In this document: positions 36,133-48,370 of the stretch, one piece after another
Layout: every line of letters begins with the position of its first letter
How positions within the stretch are numbered: the first letter of the stretch is position 1
Source: Sycobia sp. Sy_11
Taxonomy: Eukaryota > Arthropoda > Insecta > Hymenoptera > Epichrysomallidae
Reading direction: 5' to 3'
DNA length: 64,000 nucleotides
Assembly (NCBI GenBank): GCA_018907035.1
Contig: JACCIC010000375.1
Coordinates: forward strand, 55,730-119,729
The notes under the pieces: generated by a model
The model's database searches: none
Told to the model about the DNA's origin: nothing
The model's input: only the letters and a program-made list of their open reading frames with translations
Translations under genes and position numbers: made by a program

Positions 36133-38457
36133 CTAGATCTTACAGATGAGAGAGGTTGCGAAGATGTTTTCTCTACAGTTGGATCGTATATTACTCGTGG
36201 TCCAGTCCTCTCTGATGGCCCACCATGTGACGAGTGTCTCGAGATTCGCGGTGACAAGAGTTACGTCCACATTTCCTTCTCCAACTTCATTGGAGACTAT
36301 CGATACTACCTGGCACATTGACGATCCCGAGATTCCACTGAGTTGTAAAATTTTCTAATTTTTCCCCTTTGCGGTCGGTGCGATTAGACCCCACAGGGGA
36401 GATCTGGCATTGGAATCGACACCTATTAGCACCATCTTCCCTTGAAGTGCGTGCAGCATCTTACTTAGGCGTATAAGGTGTACACATATTTCATAGTGTA
36501 TCATATCATACCAATAAAATATTTAAAATGAACTATCATACCATATTTCGTAGCACAGCTAGAAGTGTCCACTGACCGCATACATCGTTAAAGAACGCAA
36601 CCTCACCTCCGCTACCGTGAAGTGTGTATTTATTAAGTGCATTAGTTTTAGCACTGTAACCTCAGGGTTGAGGATTGCTATAGCCGCCCAGGGGATTTTC
36701 CCATCAATATATACCATCCGTGTGCGCAGTCCAAACCCCTCTACTCGGCCACTGCAGTGGTATGGCTCCTGGAGAAGCAGGATGTCTACTCCTTTTTCCA
36801 CACATTTAGATCTAATTCCCGTGACCTGGAGTGACCCTGCGTGCTCTTCTAGCATTTAGCTGCGCAAAGCGCAGGTCAGATCCACTTTGATTACTTCGCG
36901 CATTACTGGCCATAATGTGTGGAGTTTACTAATCTCTCCATGGCAGCCTTGTATGCTGGACATTTAGTGTCTTTAGAACTATGGTTTGATGCTCTCTTCG
37001 ACATTTTACAATTTACACATTTAGGCGTTGCATCCTTTTTGTTGCAATCTTTGCTGCCATGTCCCGTTAAACTGAAGTGAGAGCAGCATTGTTCAAGTCT
37101 ACAATGCTTGACTACGTGCCTGTAGCCCTGACCCTTATAGCACCTAGGAACACTGAGGTAGTCTTGCACACGGCAAGACAGCCACTCTATGTAGATCCTC
37201 TTTCTTTCCAATAGTTTGGCCCTGATGACTGGAGTGACTTCTACCACCCAGTTAGTTGCAGTGTCGCTCCTGTAGCCCTTTTTGAAGTGGAGTTCGAAGA
37301 ATTCTGCGAATCCTTCTGTCGAGGAGGCCAGACCCTCATTTTGTTTCTGTATAGTCGAGGTCACCTCATCTGGCGACATGTTCTTAGGCATATCGTAGAT
37401 GATGAGCCTCGGCTTTCCCCTTGTTGTGACTTCTATTTCGAAGAGGTCTGTTAGACTTTTCGATGCCTTAAGCTTGTCTAACCTCGCTTTCGTTGCCGTT
37501 TCCACCAGGAGACCTTTACTGATCTCTTTCAGAATCTTAATCTGGACCTTTGCTTTCCTAGGGTTGAAAGTCTTTTGCAAGACTTCCTTAGCCTTTCGTG
37601 TGGAGGAGATTTTCTCCACATCCCTAGGTTTTAATAAGAACAATTTTGGTGGTGGCCTTATGGTGGCTTTGGCAACTTGGGCTTTCGGAGAGACCAGCCT
37701 CCTTTCCGTTTTTTGCCTATGTGTTGTGATGTTACTGCTATTGTTTGAGACCACAGTTGCATATGTCTGTGGTTTGGCCTCTGCATGAGCACATCTGATG
37801 GCCATCTCCGATATGACCATCATTAACTCTTTGAGGCATATGAGCCCCTCTTTCCTCAGAGCTTGGTCCTGATATGTTTTGAGGACCGATTTTGTTGTTT
37901 CGTAGAGGTCCGCAGCATGCGCTGGGACCTTTAGGTAATCCCTGGCAGGTATATTGGTTGCCTCTTTATCTGGGAGTGCTGCTGCGCAATCTTTACAGTC
38001 TGCAGCATTTGCAGCTCCCACAGTGTTGCTGGGCGCAACCTGTTGTTTATGTTTGCTTTGCCCTGAGGGGGGGGCTCTTTTTTGTTCCGCTATTCCCTTT
38101 TGTGGGAAACTTTGCCTTGCTGGCTGTCTGGGTGGTATCCCCAGACTCACCAGTTTTGACTAGTTTTACAAGTGGAGTTTTGCCTGCTCGTGTTTTGCTT
38201 GCGGCTACTGTTTTAGTTTGCTCCCTCTTTGCAGTTTTGGCCTTATCATTCGGCCTCCTAATCTCCCTGTCTACTTCCTTCTCTTCTATTGCTATCTTCT
38301 TTTTGTTATTTGTGATCATATGAGTCGTACTTCCACCTACTGAGGTCGCTTTACAGCATCCCGTTCGGTGGACAAGATTTTTTATAACGCACGGTGTGTA
38401 AATTTCACTGGAAGATGTAGTGGTTCCGATCTTCTCAGCAGTGATCTTGTAGAACAA
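36133..38457 (-). pseudogene. R1/jockey-type LINE fossil, copy 2
   Basis: On minus: ORF1 (38457 to 36903), then the start of ORF2 endonuclease at 36859-36559 (VDILLLQEPYHCSG, IPWAAIAILNPEVTVLKLMH) and a further endonuclease piece at 36318-36133 (VGEGNVDVTLVTANLETLVT). About 135 bp (roughly 36424-36558) separate the endonuclease pieces and are absent from copy 1. RT is absent, so the element lacks its 3' half, opposite to the usual 5' truncation of LINEs. Confidence 0.8.
36903..38150 (-). pseudogene. LINE ORF1 (gag-like) protein, long open frame
   Basis: A 415-residue open frame, the longest single host-side frame in the window. It encodes a gag-like nucleic-acid-binding protein: a basic, proline-rich start, a central region with LKPRDVEKISSTRKAKEVLQ, then C-terminal cysteine/histidine knuckles (CYKGQGYRHVVKHC, CSHFSLTGHGSKDC, CVNCKMSKRASNHSSKDTKC). 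The first knuckle has GQG where a second cysteine (CxxC) is expected, so it is partly degraded. An N-terminal extension in another frame (38457-38047) suggests a frameshift, so I treat it as broken although mostly open. Confidence 0.75.
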
Positions 38458-38577
38458 CGAAATCTCCCTAGCTGTGGCGAACAGTATCTGCCGGGCGGAT
38501 ACTCATCCAGTACTGTTAAAATAAACGATGCATTGCATGCGGGCATGCCGATTCCAACATAACCAACCATACCGGCG

Positions 38578-38873
38578 TCTGCGGAACTATGATCACATTA
38601 CTCAAATCGATCATTCTACCATATGTACCTTAAGAATACACGCACCGGACAGCTGATACGAGAACGGTGGGTGCAATTCAGAAGACAACTGCGAGAGGAC
38701 GTGGAAAAGTTTATTGGGAGGCTAGTCTGCGGAACTATGATCACATTACTCAAATCGATCATTCTACCATATGTACCTTCAGAAGACACGCACAGGACAG
38801 CTGATACGAGAACGGTGGGTGCAATTCAGAAGACAACTGCAAGAGGACGTGGAAAAGTTTATTGGGAGGCTAG
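38578..38873. repeat. 148-bp tandem duplication
   Basis: Two adjacent copies of 148 bases (38578-38725 and 38726-38873), each starting TCTGCGGAACTATGATCACA and ending TTTATTGGGAGGCTAG. They differ at only a handful of bases, so the duplication is recent. The open frame 38623-39024 spans it. Confidence 0.93.
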
Positions 38874-40145
38874 AAGAAACAACGAATGGTTTGAACACCC
38901 CTGCGGTAGACATCTTAAAATTAATCCTAGGGAGCCTGAGTTGAGCAGCTTGCATCTGAGTGAGGGTCCTTTAAGAAAATTGGCATACACTGACTTTAAG
39001 ACAGTGCTCCGCCGCAAGTGCTGAGCCAATTGATTAATTTCTATGGCTAGAGGAAGAACTGCGTGAAAGAACGATAGAATGTAAAACTCGAAAGAGCCTA
39101 TCGTCTCCTACTTCCGAGAAATGCGCATCTCAATTGATAAAATGTTGCCCGCGCTTACCCTTGAAAACCAATCGGACAGAATCTACTGAAACATGCATCC
39201 GACTCGCTGCTAATAATGCAGATCGAATTGAAAAGAGAGCTCACACGACGCTATAAAAAGCCGCTAGCTGTAGAAGATATGGTGTGCACGGCAGTTTTCT
39301 CCCCCTCGGAGAGAACAAGCAAGCACTCCAGATTGGCTACCATTAAGAATGACAAGACACTCATGATCAAAAAAACCGTAACGATAACTGAACCGTCGGC
39401 GTCAATACTAACGTACAAATAAAGAAACACGCCACCACGATAGCTATAGAAACGTTAAAGAGACTAGAGCCCGGCACCCCGAAACACTAGGAAACCACCA
39501 CCATTAGGAATCAAAGAAAACACGAGAGTACATAGAAGTGTATCACCTAAATACCACTTACCTTCATCTAGAAATTAAAATCCTCCACCATCTCCGAGAT
39601 ACCAATACCCAATCACTATAAATAGTCAATCAGCATCACAATATGATAGAGATTCTCCACTCAGCCATACTGAGTAATAAATAAACCATAAAGTCCCCAG
39701 CACAACCAAACTCATCATCAAGATGACGATCACCAAAACGCCGTCGCGAACGCCCGAATGGCCATATAGATCATCGAGTCGAGACGGCGATTGAAACGAT
39801 TACCAATACCGTAACGAATGGCAATCACCGCTTAGACACAACCGAAATTGAAGAGACTTCGGTGACCAATACTCGCCATATCAGAAGAAACGACACAGAG
39901 AGGGCAGATTGCAAAGCGATGATACAAGAACTAGCTGTACGTGTAAGAAGCCCAGACATTGGGCAGAGAGATGCCTCAACCGGAAGCAGAGACACTGCTA
40001 CAATAGATCGGTCAAAGGAAAATTAATACCCAAAACTGCACGCGTTGCGGCTCATAATACAAATCAGTAAATGCGTAAGGGAAAAGTAACACAGAGTCAA
40101 CCTTGATACTCCTTATGACGTGACTTCAATAATAGATGGCAGCGA
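38874..40145. other. unassigned, possibly degraded gypsy gag region
   Basis: No recognisable motif. It lies upstream of gypsy protease/RT remnants and has similar base composition, so it may be the decayed 5' half of that element. Confidence 0.35.
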
Positions 40146-40985
40146 CCATGGCTGCCTCAGAGGCAGGGATCGAATAAAGGCGTACCCCAAGATCAGGCTA
40201 CAAAACGAGAAAAATCGATTTTTCTTGAATATCGAGCTGATGAGCAAGATATTCACCACTCAGATCGATCTCAGCACACAGAAGTCTTACGTAGGCCCTA
40301 CTCGTGGCAAATTGGTGAAATCAACGACAATACCGCTAATTTCTTACCTGCAAATTACGGATGGGAAAATATGCTTAAATGATGGCGAAATTGACTTGCT
40401 ACTCAACACCCATGAGCGGCAAGTAAAAGCTTGATTCAAACTAGCTAAGTCACTAAAATTTGAGATCTCAATGTCGATAAATATGACGAGAAATTTTGTA
40501 GACGTAACATGATGTACGCCTTAAAAGATGACCAGGCGTTTCGTAACGCAGCAATATGGCCTACAAAAAACCATAACGGCCATAGTGGCAGTTAATGGAG
40601 CCGCACGAAGAGGCTGCTCAAAGAGGCTAACGAAGAAATTAACAAGCTGCTGTTCGAAGGCATCATTCAGCCGTCCGAGAGCTCCTGGAGCAGCTCGGTA
40701 ATCGTCCCGAACAAACGACAAAATATCAGTTTGCATTGACTACCGCGCACTCAACGCTATCACAAAAAACAATACATATCCACTACCACACATGAATGTC
40801 TTATAACACAGTCTACAATACGCTAGCTACCTGTCCAAGATCGAGTAGAGTCCGTCGCATCATCAAATACCATTGGATGATACCAGCAAGGAGGTTACCG
40901 CCTTCACGGTCTTGCAGAGGGGGCATCTTCCAATATACGAGTCTGCCATATGGATTGCGAAACGTCAATCTAAACAAATAAATAT
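40146..40985 (+). pseudogene. Ty3/gypsy protease-RT fossil
   Basis: A possible retropepsin region (IFTTQIDLSTQKSYVG) lies at 40146-40434. RT blocks follow in shifting frames: ANEEINKLLFEGIIQPSES, SSWSSSVIVPNK, CIDYRALNAITKNNTYPLPH, then RGGIFQYTSLPYGLRN near 40915-40965, which precedes the catalytic box. The YxDD box is not present. Many stops; the element ends or is disrupted after 40985. Confidence 0.7.
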
Positions 40986-41479
40986 TTTGTACTTTTGAAT
41001 AAAATATGTTTCTAAAACCAACAATGTACGTGAGTATAGATGAGGATGGCGACACCCGTGTTTATCACAGTGATGGTTGCACTTTTATGTGTTCAATCAT
41101 CACACAAAAGACGGGATGATGGAAAACTTGCCCGAACATAAAAGATGCTAAGACACGTATGAGAAAGAAAGAATAATCGTACCTACCAAATACGAAGCTC
41201 CTAGCGACGATGGTACCTGTGTCTATCGTGCCTAGAAAAGTCTCAAAACAGCCCCTATAGCAACTATCGACAAAACCATGCAACGGGCCACAGGCGACGC
41301 AAGCAAATATCGCCAGCTCGAGAATAGCAATAGCGCCCCAGATGGACTTAGCGGTATTGCCAGCCTTCATTTTTTTACATCCGAAATGACTATACTCGTC
41401 AGCACCTGCAAGGCCGCTACTACACTTGGGTAGTGTACCAAGGAAAGCTGTTACAGCATCAATCGGGGCGGAAAGTTTC

Positions 41480-41630
41480 ACTGCAAACAAAGCAGCGTTA
41501 TCGAGCGGTTGCTGAAACTGCGGCACGAAGGGGCATCGCTACTCCGCTTGCCCACAACCACATAGTTATGCTGGAAAGTTATGCTACAGGTGTGGCAGAG
41601 CCACCCGCGATGGCCTCGGACAAATATCTA
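41480..41630 (+). pseudogene. gag zinc-knuckle fragment
   Basis: The + strand encodes a CX2CX4HX4C knuckle (C-stop-NCGTKGHRYSAC from 41510) and the start of a second (LCYRCGRATRDG). This is the C-terminal signature of a retroelement gag. A stop (TGA, 41513) replaces the residue after the first cysteine. It lies downstream of the RT remnant, so it belongs to another copy or to a rearranged one. Confidence 0.6.
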
Positions 41631-42013
41631 CCAAATAACTACCTATCAGATGACTTATTTTTCTGTCAGTTTCTAGCGGATACTTCATTAATTTTCATTT
41701 TTTTCTTTTCACCACGTATGGTTGTACTCCCGACTAGCTGTAATCAACTGCCATAACTCGCGCCATAACTCGCACCAACTGATAAATGGAATGTGAAACA
41801 GTGAAAAGACCGAGCGCTCTTTGTTCTCCAACCTATCTCGGTGCAACATCTCTCTCGCATACCTGTCACTATTACGTTTACCTAGGATATCGCACGCTTC
41901 ACTTTCTACGTCCAAGCGAGTTCTCACCAGGAAATTTTATTCATTATCAAGTTTGTGAAAACACGCGCCTGTATCTCCCAACATCAAGGACGCCAGCCTT
42001 AGAGGCAAAGAGA

Positions 42014-42051
<38 letters not shown>

Positions 42052-43063
42052 AAGTGATCGACAGCCTTTTTACACGATCTTCATTTTTTTCTAACTACTT
42101 ATAGAAAGGAAGTGATTGTCCCGGCTATCTAAGGTAAATTCCCTGATCATCTAGTAGCGGACGCCAACATTACATGTCTAACTTTATGATAAAATCAATT
42201 TGTATGATAATAAAAGAATGTGTCAAGTCTTCAAGCAACTGAGCGTTATTGTCAAAACATACTTCAATTAAATTTTAAAAACTTCTATCAGTAGATAAAA
42301 GAATATTTCTTGGAATATATTAACATGTGATTGTTATGCATTGCACCATATTTTCTCTTGTGGCGCTTGCTTCAGCGTGAATAATATATTATATAACCCC
42401 ACAAAAAGAAATAGTTTTCTTGTAATTGTGGTTACCAATTGTAAAAATATAGTTTTGAGAAAGACGCTTTTAAAGTTGTAAAAATAGAAAAATAGTAGAA
42501 TTCCAGATGCCTATAGTAGACGTCTACTACTATGCATAGAGCAGACCATCTTTGTATATGCTGTTTTTGATATTTTCCTCTCTGTAAACCATACAGGCTT
42601 CTTTGCTGGTTTTATCGTTCCGAACGTCTAGTCTCGCAATTCTTTCGGCATCCTTCACTTGTATGTATTCAAAGTTCTACCGACCAACGATGATTTTAAT
42701 AGCATGAATTATTTTTATAACTATTGTCAGAGCTTCATTAAACACTCCGGCAGTAATATGAGATCAAAACTCACCGATTGTTATGCTGAAATGAGAATTT
42801 ATAGGTACTAGGCACCATCTCATGCGGTTAAAATTATCGTTTGCATTTCTATAACGGCTAGGCGACGCTGTAATAAGTCATCTCTTTATAAGTCCTCGGT
42901 GTTTAACAGCAAATGCTTCTATACATCTGGATGTAAACCAGTGGGACTTTTAATTTTACTGGTAGCTGCTATAGTTGCCTTTGCCTTTTTTTAATTACAA
43001 CAGGTATTCGTTCTGTCCGAGTAAACCATGTGATTGGGGTTTTCGTCGAATGAGCATATAAGA
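41631..43063. other. intergenic
   Basis: An impure (GA)n tract at 42007-42050. No gene recognised. Confidence 0.5.
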
Positions 43064-43345
43064 TACGAGGTGTGAACAAAAAGTAAGGTAAATTTTCAAA
43101 TTTGGTGGACTGCATAAGTTTTATCCCCGATTTTTTAATTTTATGTTGATAAACTTGTTCCGAATATACTCATCGTTTCAGTTATGTAGCATTTTTAGGT
43201 TGTTTGCAAAAAGTATAAAAATTGCTATTGAAAAAAATGGATCAAAGAGTTTGTATTAAATTTTTTTACAAATCGGAAAAAATATTTCCAAAACACTCAA
43301 AATTTTTAGATTTGCATAAGGTGAGTCTACTCTAAGACAAAAAAA
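43064..43345 (+). pseudogene. mariner fragment (copy D), 5' end only
   Basis: ACGAGGTGTGAACAAAAAGTAAGGT near 43065 resembles a mariner terminal repeat of a family different from copies A-C. ATG at 43237 opens MDQRVCIKFFYKSEK, a plausible transposase N-terminus that is lost within about 100 bases. The rest of the element is not recognisable. Confidence 0.6.
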
Positions 43346-46300
43346 TATTTATGCTGGATGGCTGAATGTACTTACCTCTTTTATTAGTGTATCGGTAAGT
43401 TGAACAAATTTTTTTGGTTTTTGCCACCAATTTTGTACAGCGTTTTTACTTTCTTAAGGCCACTTTTAATTCTCGTTTTAACGTGCTCTATGCATTCACT
43501 TTGATGGCGACAAGATCACCGTATGAAGCAGTATCTAGGCCTTGAAAGTCTTTGAATCACTATCTCCTATGTAATTAATGTATTTCACTTCACATTTTAC
43601 TCCTGGAATTGCTGAAACATTTCGATCACAGAGTTTACTCTCGTTTTGCCTGAAAATTCTTCGTAATTTCTTTTTTAACCTGTTTCATGTTCCTCATAAC
43701 ACGTAAACAAATCTTCGGATATTTTTTTTACGGGTACATTCAAAACAGGAACTATTTTTCTATTCAATATAGTCATTCCAAACGATTAACACCTTTCAAG
43801 TTTTCCAACTATTCTTCTGCTATAGTTTTTTTCCAATCGAAAAGAGATAAAGTAGCCGTATATAAATAATCAATAATGCTATCATAAGATAAATGTGAAA
43901 TAAAATTTGTTTAATTTATTCGTTCATTAGTAACTAAATTAATCCCATTTCTTCCCAAACATAGCAATTACATAACCAATACTAGACATATGATTTTTAG
44001 TTTATGTTAACCCATATTTATAAGTGGCATTATTATACTGGTAGTTATGTTATTGCTGTTATAATGAGCTCGTATATCTCTTGTCAGAATGTTCATGAAA
44101 TTTTCGTTTCTTTTATATCCGTTTTTCATTCATTTCATTATTTTAGATTAAAGAATGTAAGCTTTAATTAACATAATCTAAGTTTTTTATTAACATAATT
44201 CTATCACTTGAACTCTGCCTTTACTTTAGCGGTATCACCTGAAGAAAGGTAAAAGAAAACTATCTCGGCAAATCAAGTTAAAAAATATAGGAATGGTTTG
44301 ATAACTAAGTGGCATGTTAAATTGCTCACTCACTAACTTTATGAATATAACTGCTCTCCTCGTCTACCACCTAACGGATAATTGTACAATTTTCAGTAAA
44401 TCACGATTTTTATTTTTTATTTGATAGGCCTTGTAAATAGCTATCCTTTTATTTACCATAAAAATGTAAAAAAGTTTCGTGTGCTCGTTAAACATTACAT
44501 TTTATACAAAAACATATTACGAAAAAAATGAAGAGTCTTGATAGATATTATGGTAAATAGGCATAGTCAATTTGAATGGTTAACAAAATAGTATTCATAT
44601 TCGTAGAAGTAATACCAAACATTTAGCTTACCCATAGAAGTTATTTAGCCGAAAATCGTCATAAACATGCATTCGATAATATTAGAAACTCTAAAATAGA
44701 AAAGAATTGTCACAGTTATAGAGCAGTAGCATTTAATTTCATGCTTTTAATTTCATGGAGAATTGATCAATTAATGAACAACAAATTTGATCTTATTTAT
44801 CATATTGTCCAGGTTGAATATCTTCAGATTATTATTTACGAAATAACTGAATAGCAATAGATTCGAGTTGAATTACTACAATAGGATATAATATAGGGAG
44901 TTAGAACGATAAGTTGGGATTACCTTTAAAGGTCATGGACTTTTAACTAGAAAAATGTCGGATCTATTACTGGCTTTGGCATTATAAAGAGTGAGGCAAT
45001 CTCACTCTTACCATGCATACTTTAAATAATTAATACCTAATCTAATATCTAGATGATAAATAATTGCAAGCTAGTATTGTTATAAATAAATTGTATTTAA
45101 AATAAGCATTTTTGTTATTAGAAACATAGAAAATGAAATTATCTTTATATCTCGTTTACGTATACTTATGCACTACAATATTAACCATTCATACTTACGA
45201 CTTTCCATCTGAAGTTTACACTCTTGAGTGTCGTGAGGATAAATTAGAAAATTCATAGCACACGATAATTTCAAAGTTAACCTAAAAGAAGTATATCTTT
45301 ACTTAGTGAAATAGTATAATCGTATGCTAGTATAAATCATGAGATATTATTCATGAAGAATGTAGCATTAAGTAAGTTATTAATATATAATATTAGTCAA
45401 TGCCGCCTTGATTAGCGAATGCAAATGTGGTGAATTTATGAATTATTAATCATAAGGTAAGCGATCTTACAGGCGACACATAGAACATAATGTGGAAACA
45501 TATAATTTTCGATATTCCAAATTCGAATGTCCATCCATGACTCAAATCATAACAAGCCGATAGAGTTTATATTACGAACATTTATCCTAGAATCAATGGT
45601 TATTGTCTTATTCTTGTCAGATCTAAGACGCAAATCAGATCGCTCAGTTCACATAAATACTAGTTTTACGGCAATTGAGATTATAAAAAAGAAATGTTTA
45701 GAAAAGTAACAGATTCAGAAGTACATTACTACTCTATTATAAACAGTCTAATTTTATCAAATAGGCATAATGTCTAACAATTTTAATCAAAGTGTTTGTG
45801 TGCTGTTAAATTCTCCAAATTCGGGTAGACTCAAGAATGTTATTGCTCTTGAGGTTGATATAATAAGAAAAATATCTGAAAATGGCAAACCGACTTGTTT
45901 TTACCAAGACAATTGATTCTCAAATTGATCTCAAGGATTATTCTAGCGTATAAGACGATGAATATCTTGAATAAGATACTACTAGTAGCCAGAAGGATCT
46001 TCAAATTATATTTCATCTGTTTCTGGCACTCTTCGCCTGAGACAATCCGAGGATTGAAGGACTATATCAACAACATTGTTTGTAAGGAGTTGTTACACTC
46101 ACTAGCTAGAGTAATATCGAATACTATTGGTAGAATAATATCCTCGGTTGCATTTACATCATCAAACAAGGAGATGACAATCCGAGAAAAATAATTTCAC
46201 ATCACCGGTTCGGAAATAAAATTGACACGTTGACAGAGCAATAAAATTGCCACATAGGTATTTTAGACAGAATAATTTGCAGATAGTAAGGGAAACTTTC

Positions 46301-46429
46301 ATTAATAATGGATATCTAATTGATTTTATTAATAAATTAATTGCAGAGAGATAGAGAGATTGTTTCACATTTATAATACCGAAAGTAGACATAATGTAAG
46401 AGTTGATGTTAATCAGGGCAAAATTATAG
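43346..46429. other. gene-poor AT-rich DNA
   Basis: About 3 kb without recognised genes or repeats. Short frames (43687-43869, 45527-45709, 45895-46194) have no known domain. 45770-46200 is a little more gene-like in composition but unassigned. Confidence 0.5.
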
Positions 46430-46531
<102 letters not shown>

Positions 46532-46539
46532 ATATTATT

Positions 46540-46640
46540 ACGTATTATTTATTTAATTGGACTGTAAGACCAATGAAAATATTTATTAATTTGTATATAA
46601 GCAGTCGACAAAAGCAGAATTTAAGTATTCTATATACTGT
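46540..46640 (+). repeat. Penelope-like element tail repeat (copy P3)
   Basis: TTAATTGGACTGTAAGACCAAT with the following AAATATTTATTAATTTGTAT matches 23364-23410. The continuation AAGCAGTCGACAAAAGCAGA matches minus-strand copy P1 near 16320. No coding remnant or hammerhead-like motif is attached. Confidence 0.55.
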
Positions 46641-46949
46641 AAATAGCGGAAACTAAATAATAAATAAAATCATTTTATTTATTAGATAACGATAATAAAG
46701 CGTAAATACTGCCGCGAATTCACAGAAGACTGCAGTAACAAATGATTCAGTGCATTTTAATTATTTACAAAACTTCGATTTGTCGATAGCTAAAGAATAT
46801 TTTATAGATGAAAGATCCGTAGGTTTGTAGGGAAATAAATAATTTTACATTCTGGATATTACCTACATAATCGAAAAATTGAAAAGGTTTTTTCAAATTG
46901 TAAATACTTTTCAATCTGTAAATTCATTTTTTTATTTTATTTTATAGAG

Positions 46950-47868
46950 GGGGAAGCATTACAAACTACTTCAGAAGCAGTCGAAAATTAGTCAACTGAT
47001 ATTGCGTTATGGGATAAAACAACTGAAAAATTAAGATTATACTGGTTACAAAAAAATCCAAGCTTGTGTTGTAATAAGGATAAAGATTACTTAAAATCTG
47101 CAAGAATTTACAAATGAGAGGGGAATAAACAAACAGTAAGTACCTTATCTAGTTCATTATTCCAATTTAAACTCCCTAATAATGAAATAATAAAACGTGA
47201 GTGGATATCATACTCTCCATCTAATGGACATGTTTATTACTTTGTTTGTCCGCTTTTGTCGTCTGAAAAAGGTAAATGTTCATTTTAGCGATTTAATGAT
47301 TGGAAACACCCAGAACGAATTACACAGCATGAGCAAAGTAAAGTTCATAAAAAATATTCACAATTTACTCTATACGGAGAAGAGAAATTGGCAATGTTGG
47401 AATTGCATTAACCTTTTAATCCGAAAATGAGAAAATTTAGTGGATGCAAGTACTACGTAGGGTAACTGATACTATACAATTTCTTACGTTACGAGTTCTC
47501 GCTTTTAGAGGTGAAAGCGAACGGTTTGGATTTACTCAAAATGAAATTACTTAGGTATTTTAGAATTATTAAGCGAATATGACCATTTTCTTAAAGAGTA
47601 TATTACCACTGATAGAAATAAAGGAACTGGAGTAGGATCATACTTGTCAGCTAATATTTGTGAGGAGCATCATGGGAAAAAAGTTCTTCCATGCATTATA
47701 AATGAGCTAAAAAAGGTTCAAATATTATTCTTTTTCTATAGATTCTACAGAAGATATAACGCACATAGATCAGTTATCATTTACCGTACGCTACGTTACA
47801 AATGAGGTGGCCTATTGAACGGTTTTTATTGTTCGTTTCCATAAAAAGACATAGCGCTGAAGTAGATA
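46950..47868 (+). pseudogene. hAT-type (ZMYM1-like) transposase fossil
   Basis: Pieces in several + frames give the TTF/ZMYM zinc-finger region (REWISYSPSNGHVYYFVCPL, FNDWKHPERITQHEQSKVH), then the start of the catalytic part (ILELLSEYDHFLKEYI-like reading near 47570, GTGVGSYLSANICEEHHGKK near 47625) and a DSTEDITHIDQLSFTVRYV-like block near 47740. This order is that of hAT-superfamily transposases related to ZMYM1/THAP9-like proteins. Stops and frameshifts throughout; the C-terminal dimerisation region is missing and a MITE follows directly. Confidence 0.75.
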
Positions 47869-48078
47869 GGCTATAGGCATACTGGCACATAGGCATTCTG
47901 GCACAGCAAAACTGTGCGAGAACGTATACATTCATTCTGGCACACTCCCACTCCTCAAAATTGTGCCAGTATCCCGTCCGACGTCACACCCACGAATTAC
48001 TCAAGGTGCCTTTCGAATCGAGAAGTGCCTGGAGGAGCGGGCAGTGCGCCTTGAAATGTGCCACTATGCCTATAGCTA
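47869..48078. mobile_element. about 205-bp MITE with long inverted repeats
   Basis: CTATAGGCATACTGGCAC at 47871-47888 pairs with GTGCCACTATGCCTATAG at 48058-48075 (17 of 18), and the match extends further on both sides. Internal copies of the CTGGCACA motif are present. It interrupts or ends the hAT remnant. Confidence 0.8.
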
Positions 48079-48222
48079 TTAATTCTAGTTTTTAGTTGTT
48101 TTTTTTCTTTTTTTCTGTTGGTTGCTAATGGAGGACTAATAGAATAATTTTAAGAGTTTCGCTTCGTAATATTATCAATTGTCTATTTAAATAATTTTTC
48201 TCACATCTCCACTTATTTGATT

Positions 48223-48322
48223 TCCCGTTCGATGTCACACCGACGAATTACTCAAGGTGCCTTTCGAATGCCTGGAGGAGCGGGCAGTGCGCCTTGAAAT
48301 TTGTCATTATGCCTTTAGCTTT
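48223..48322. repeat. partial second copy of the MITE
   Basis: About 95 bases starting CCCGTTCGATGTCACACC match 47975-48078, including CAAGGTGCCTTTCGAAT and GGAGCGGGCAGTGCGCCTTG. The left half is absent. Confidence 0.8.
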
Positions 48323-48370
48323 TAGTTTTACTGTTTTATTTGTTTTCTTCTACTTTCTTATATGTGGTAT

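Noticed and set aside
45895..46194. 99-residue open frame
   Set aside because: No recognisable motif or context; AT-rich chance frame is likely.
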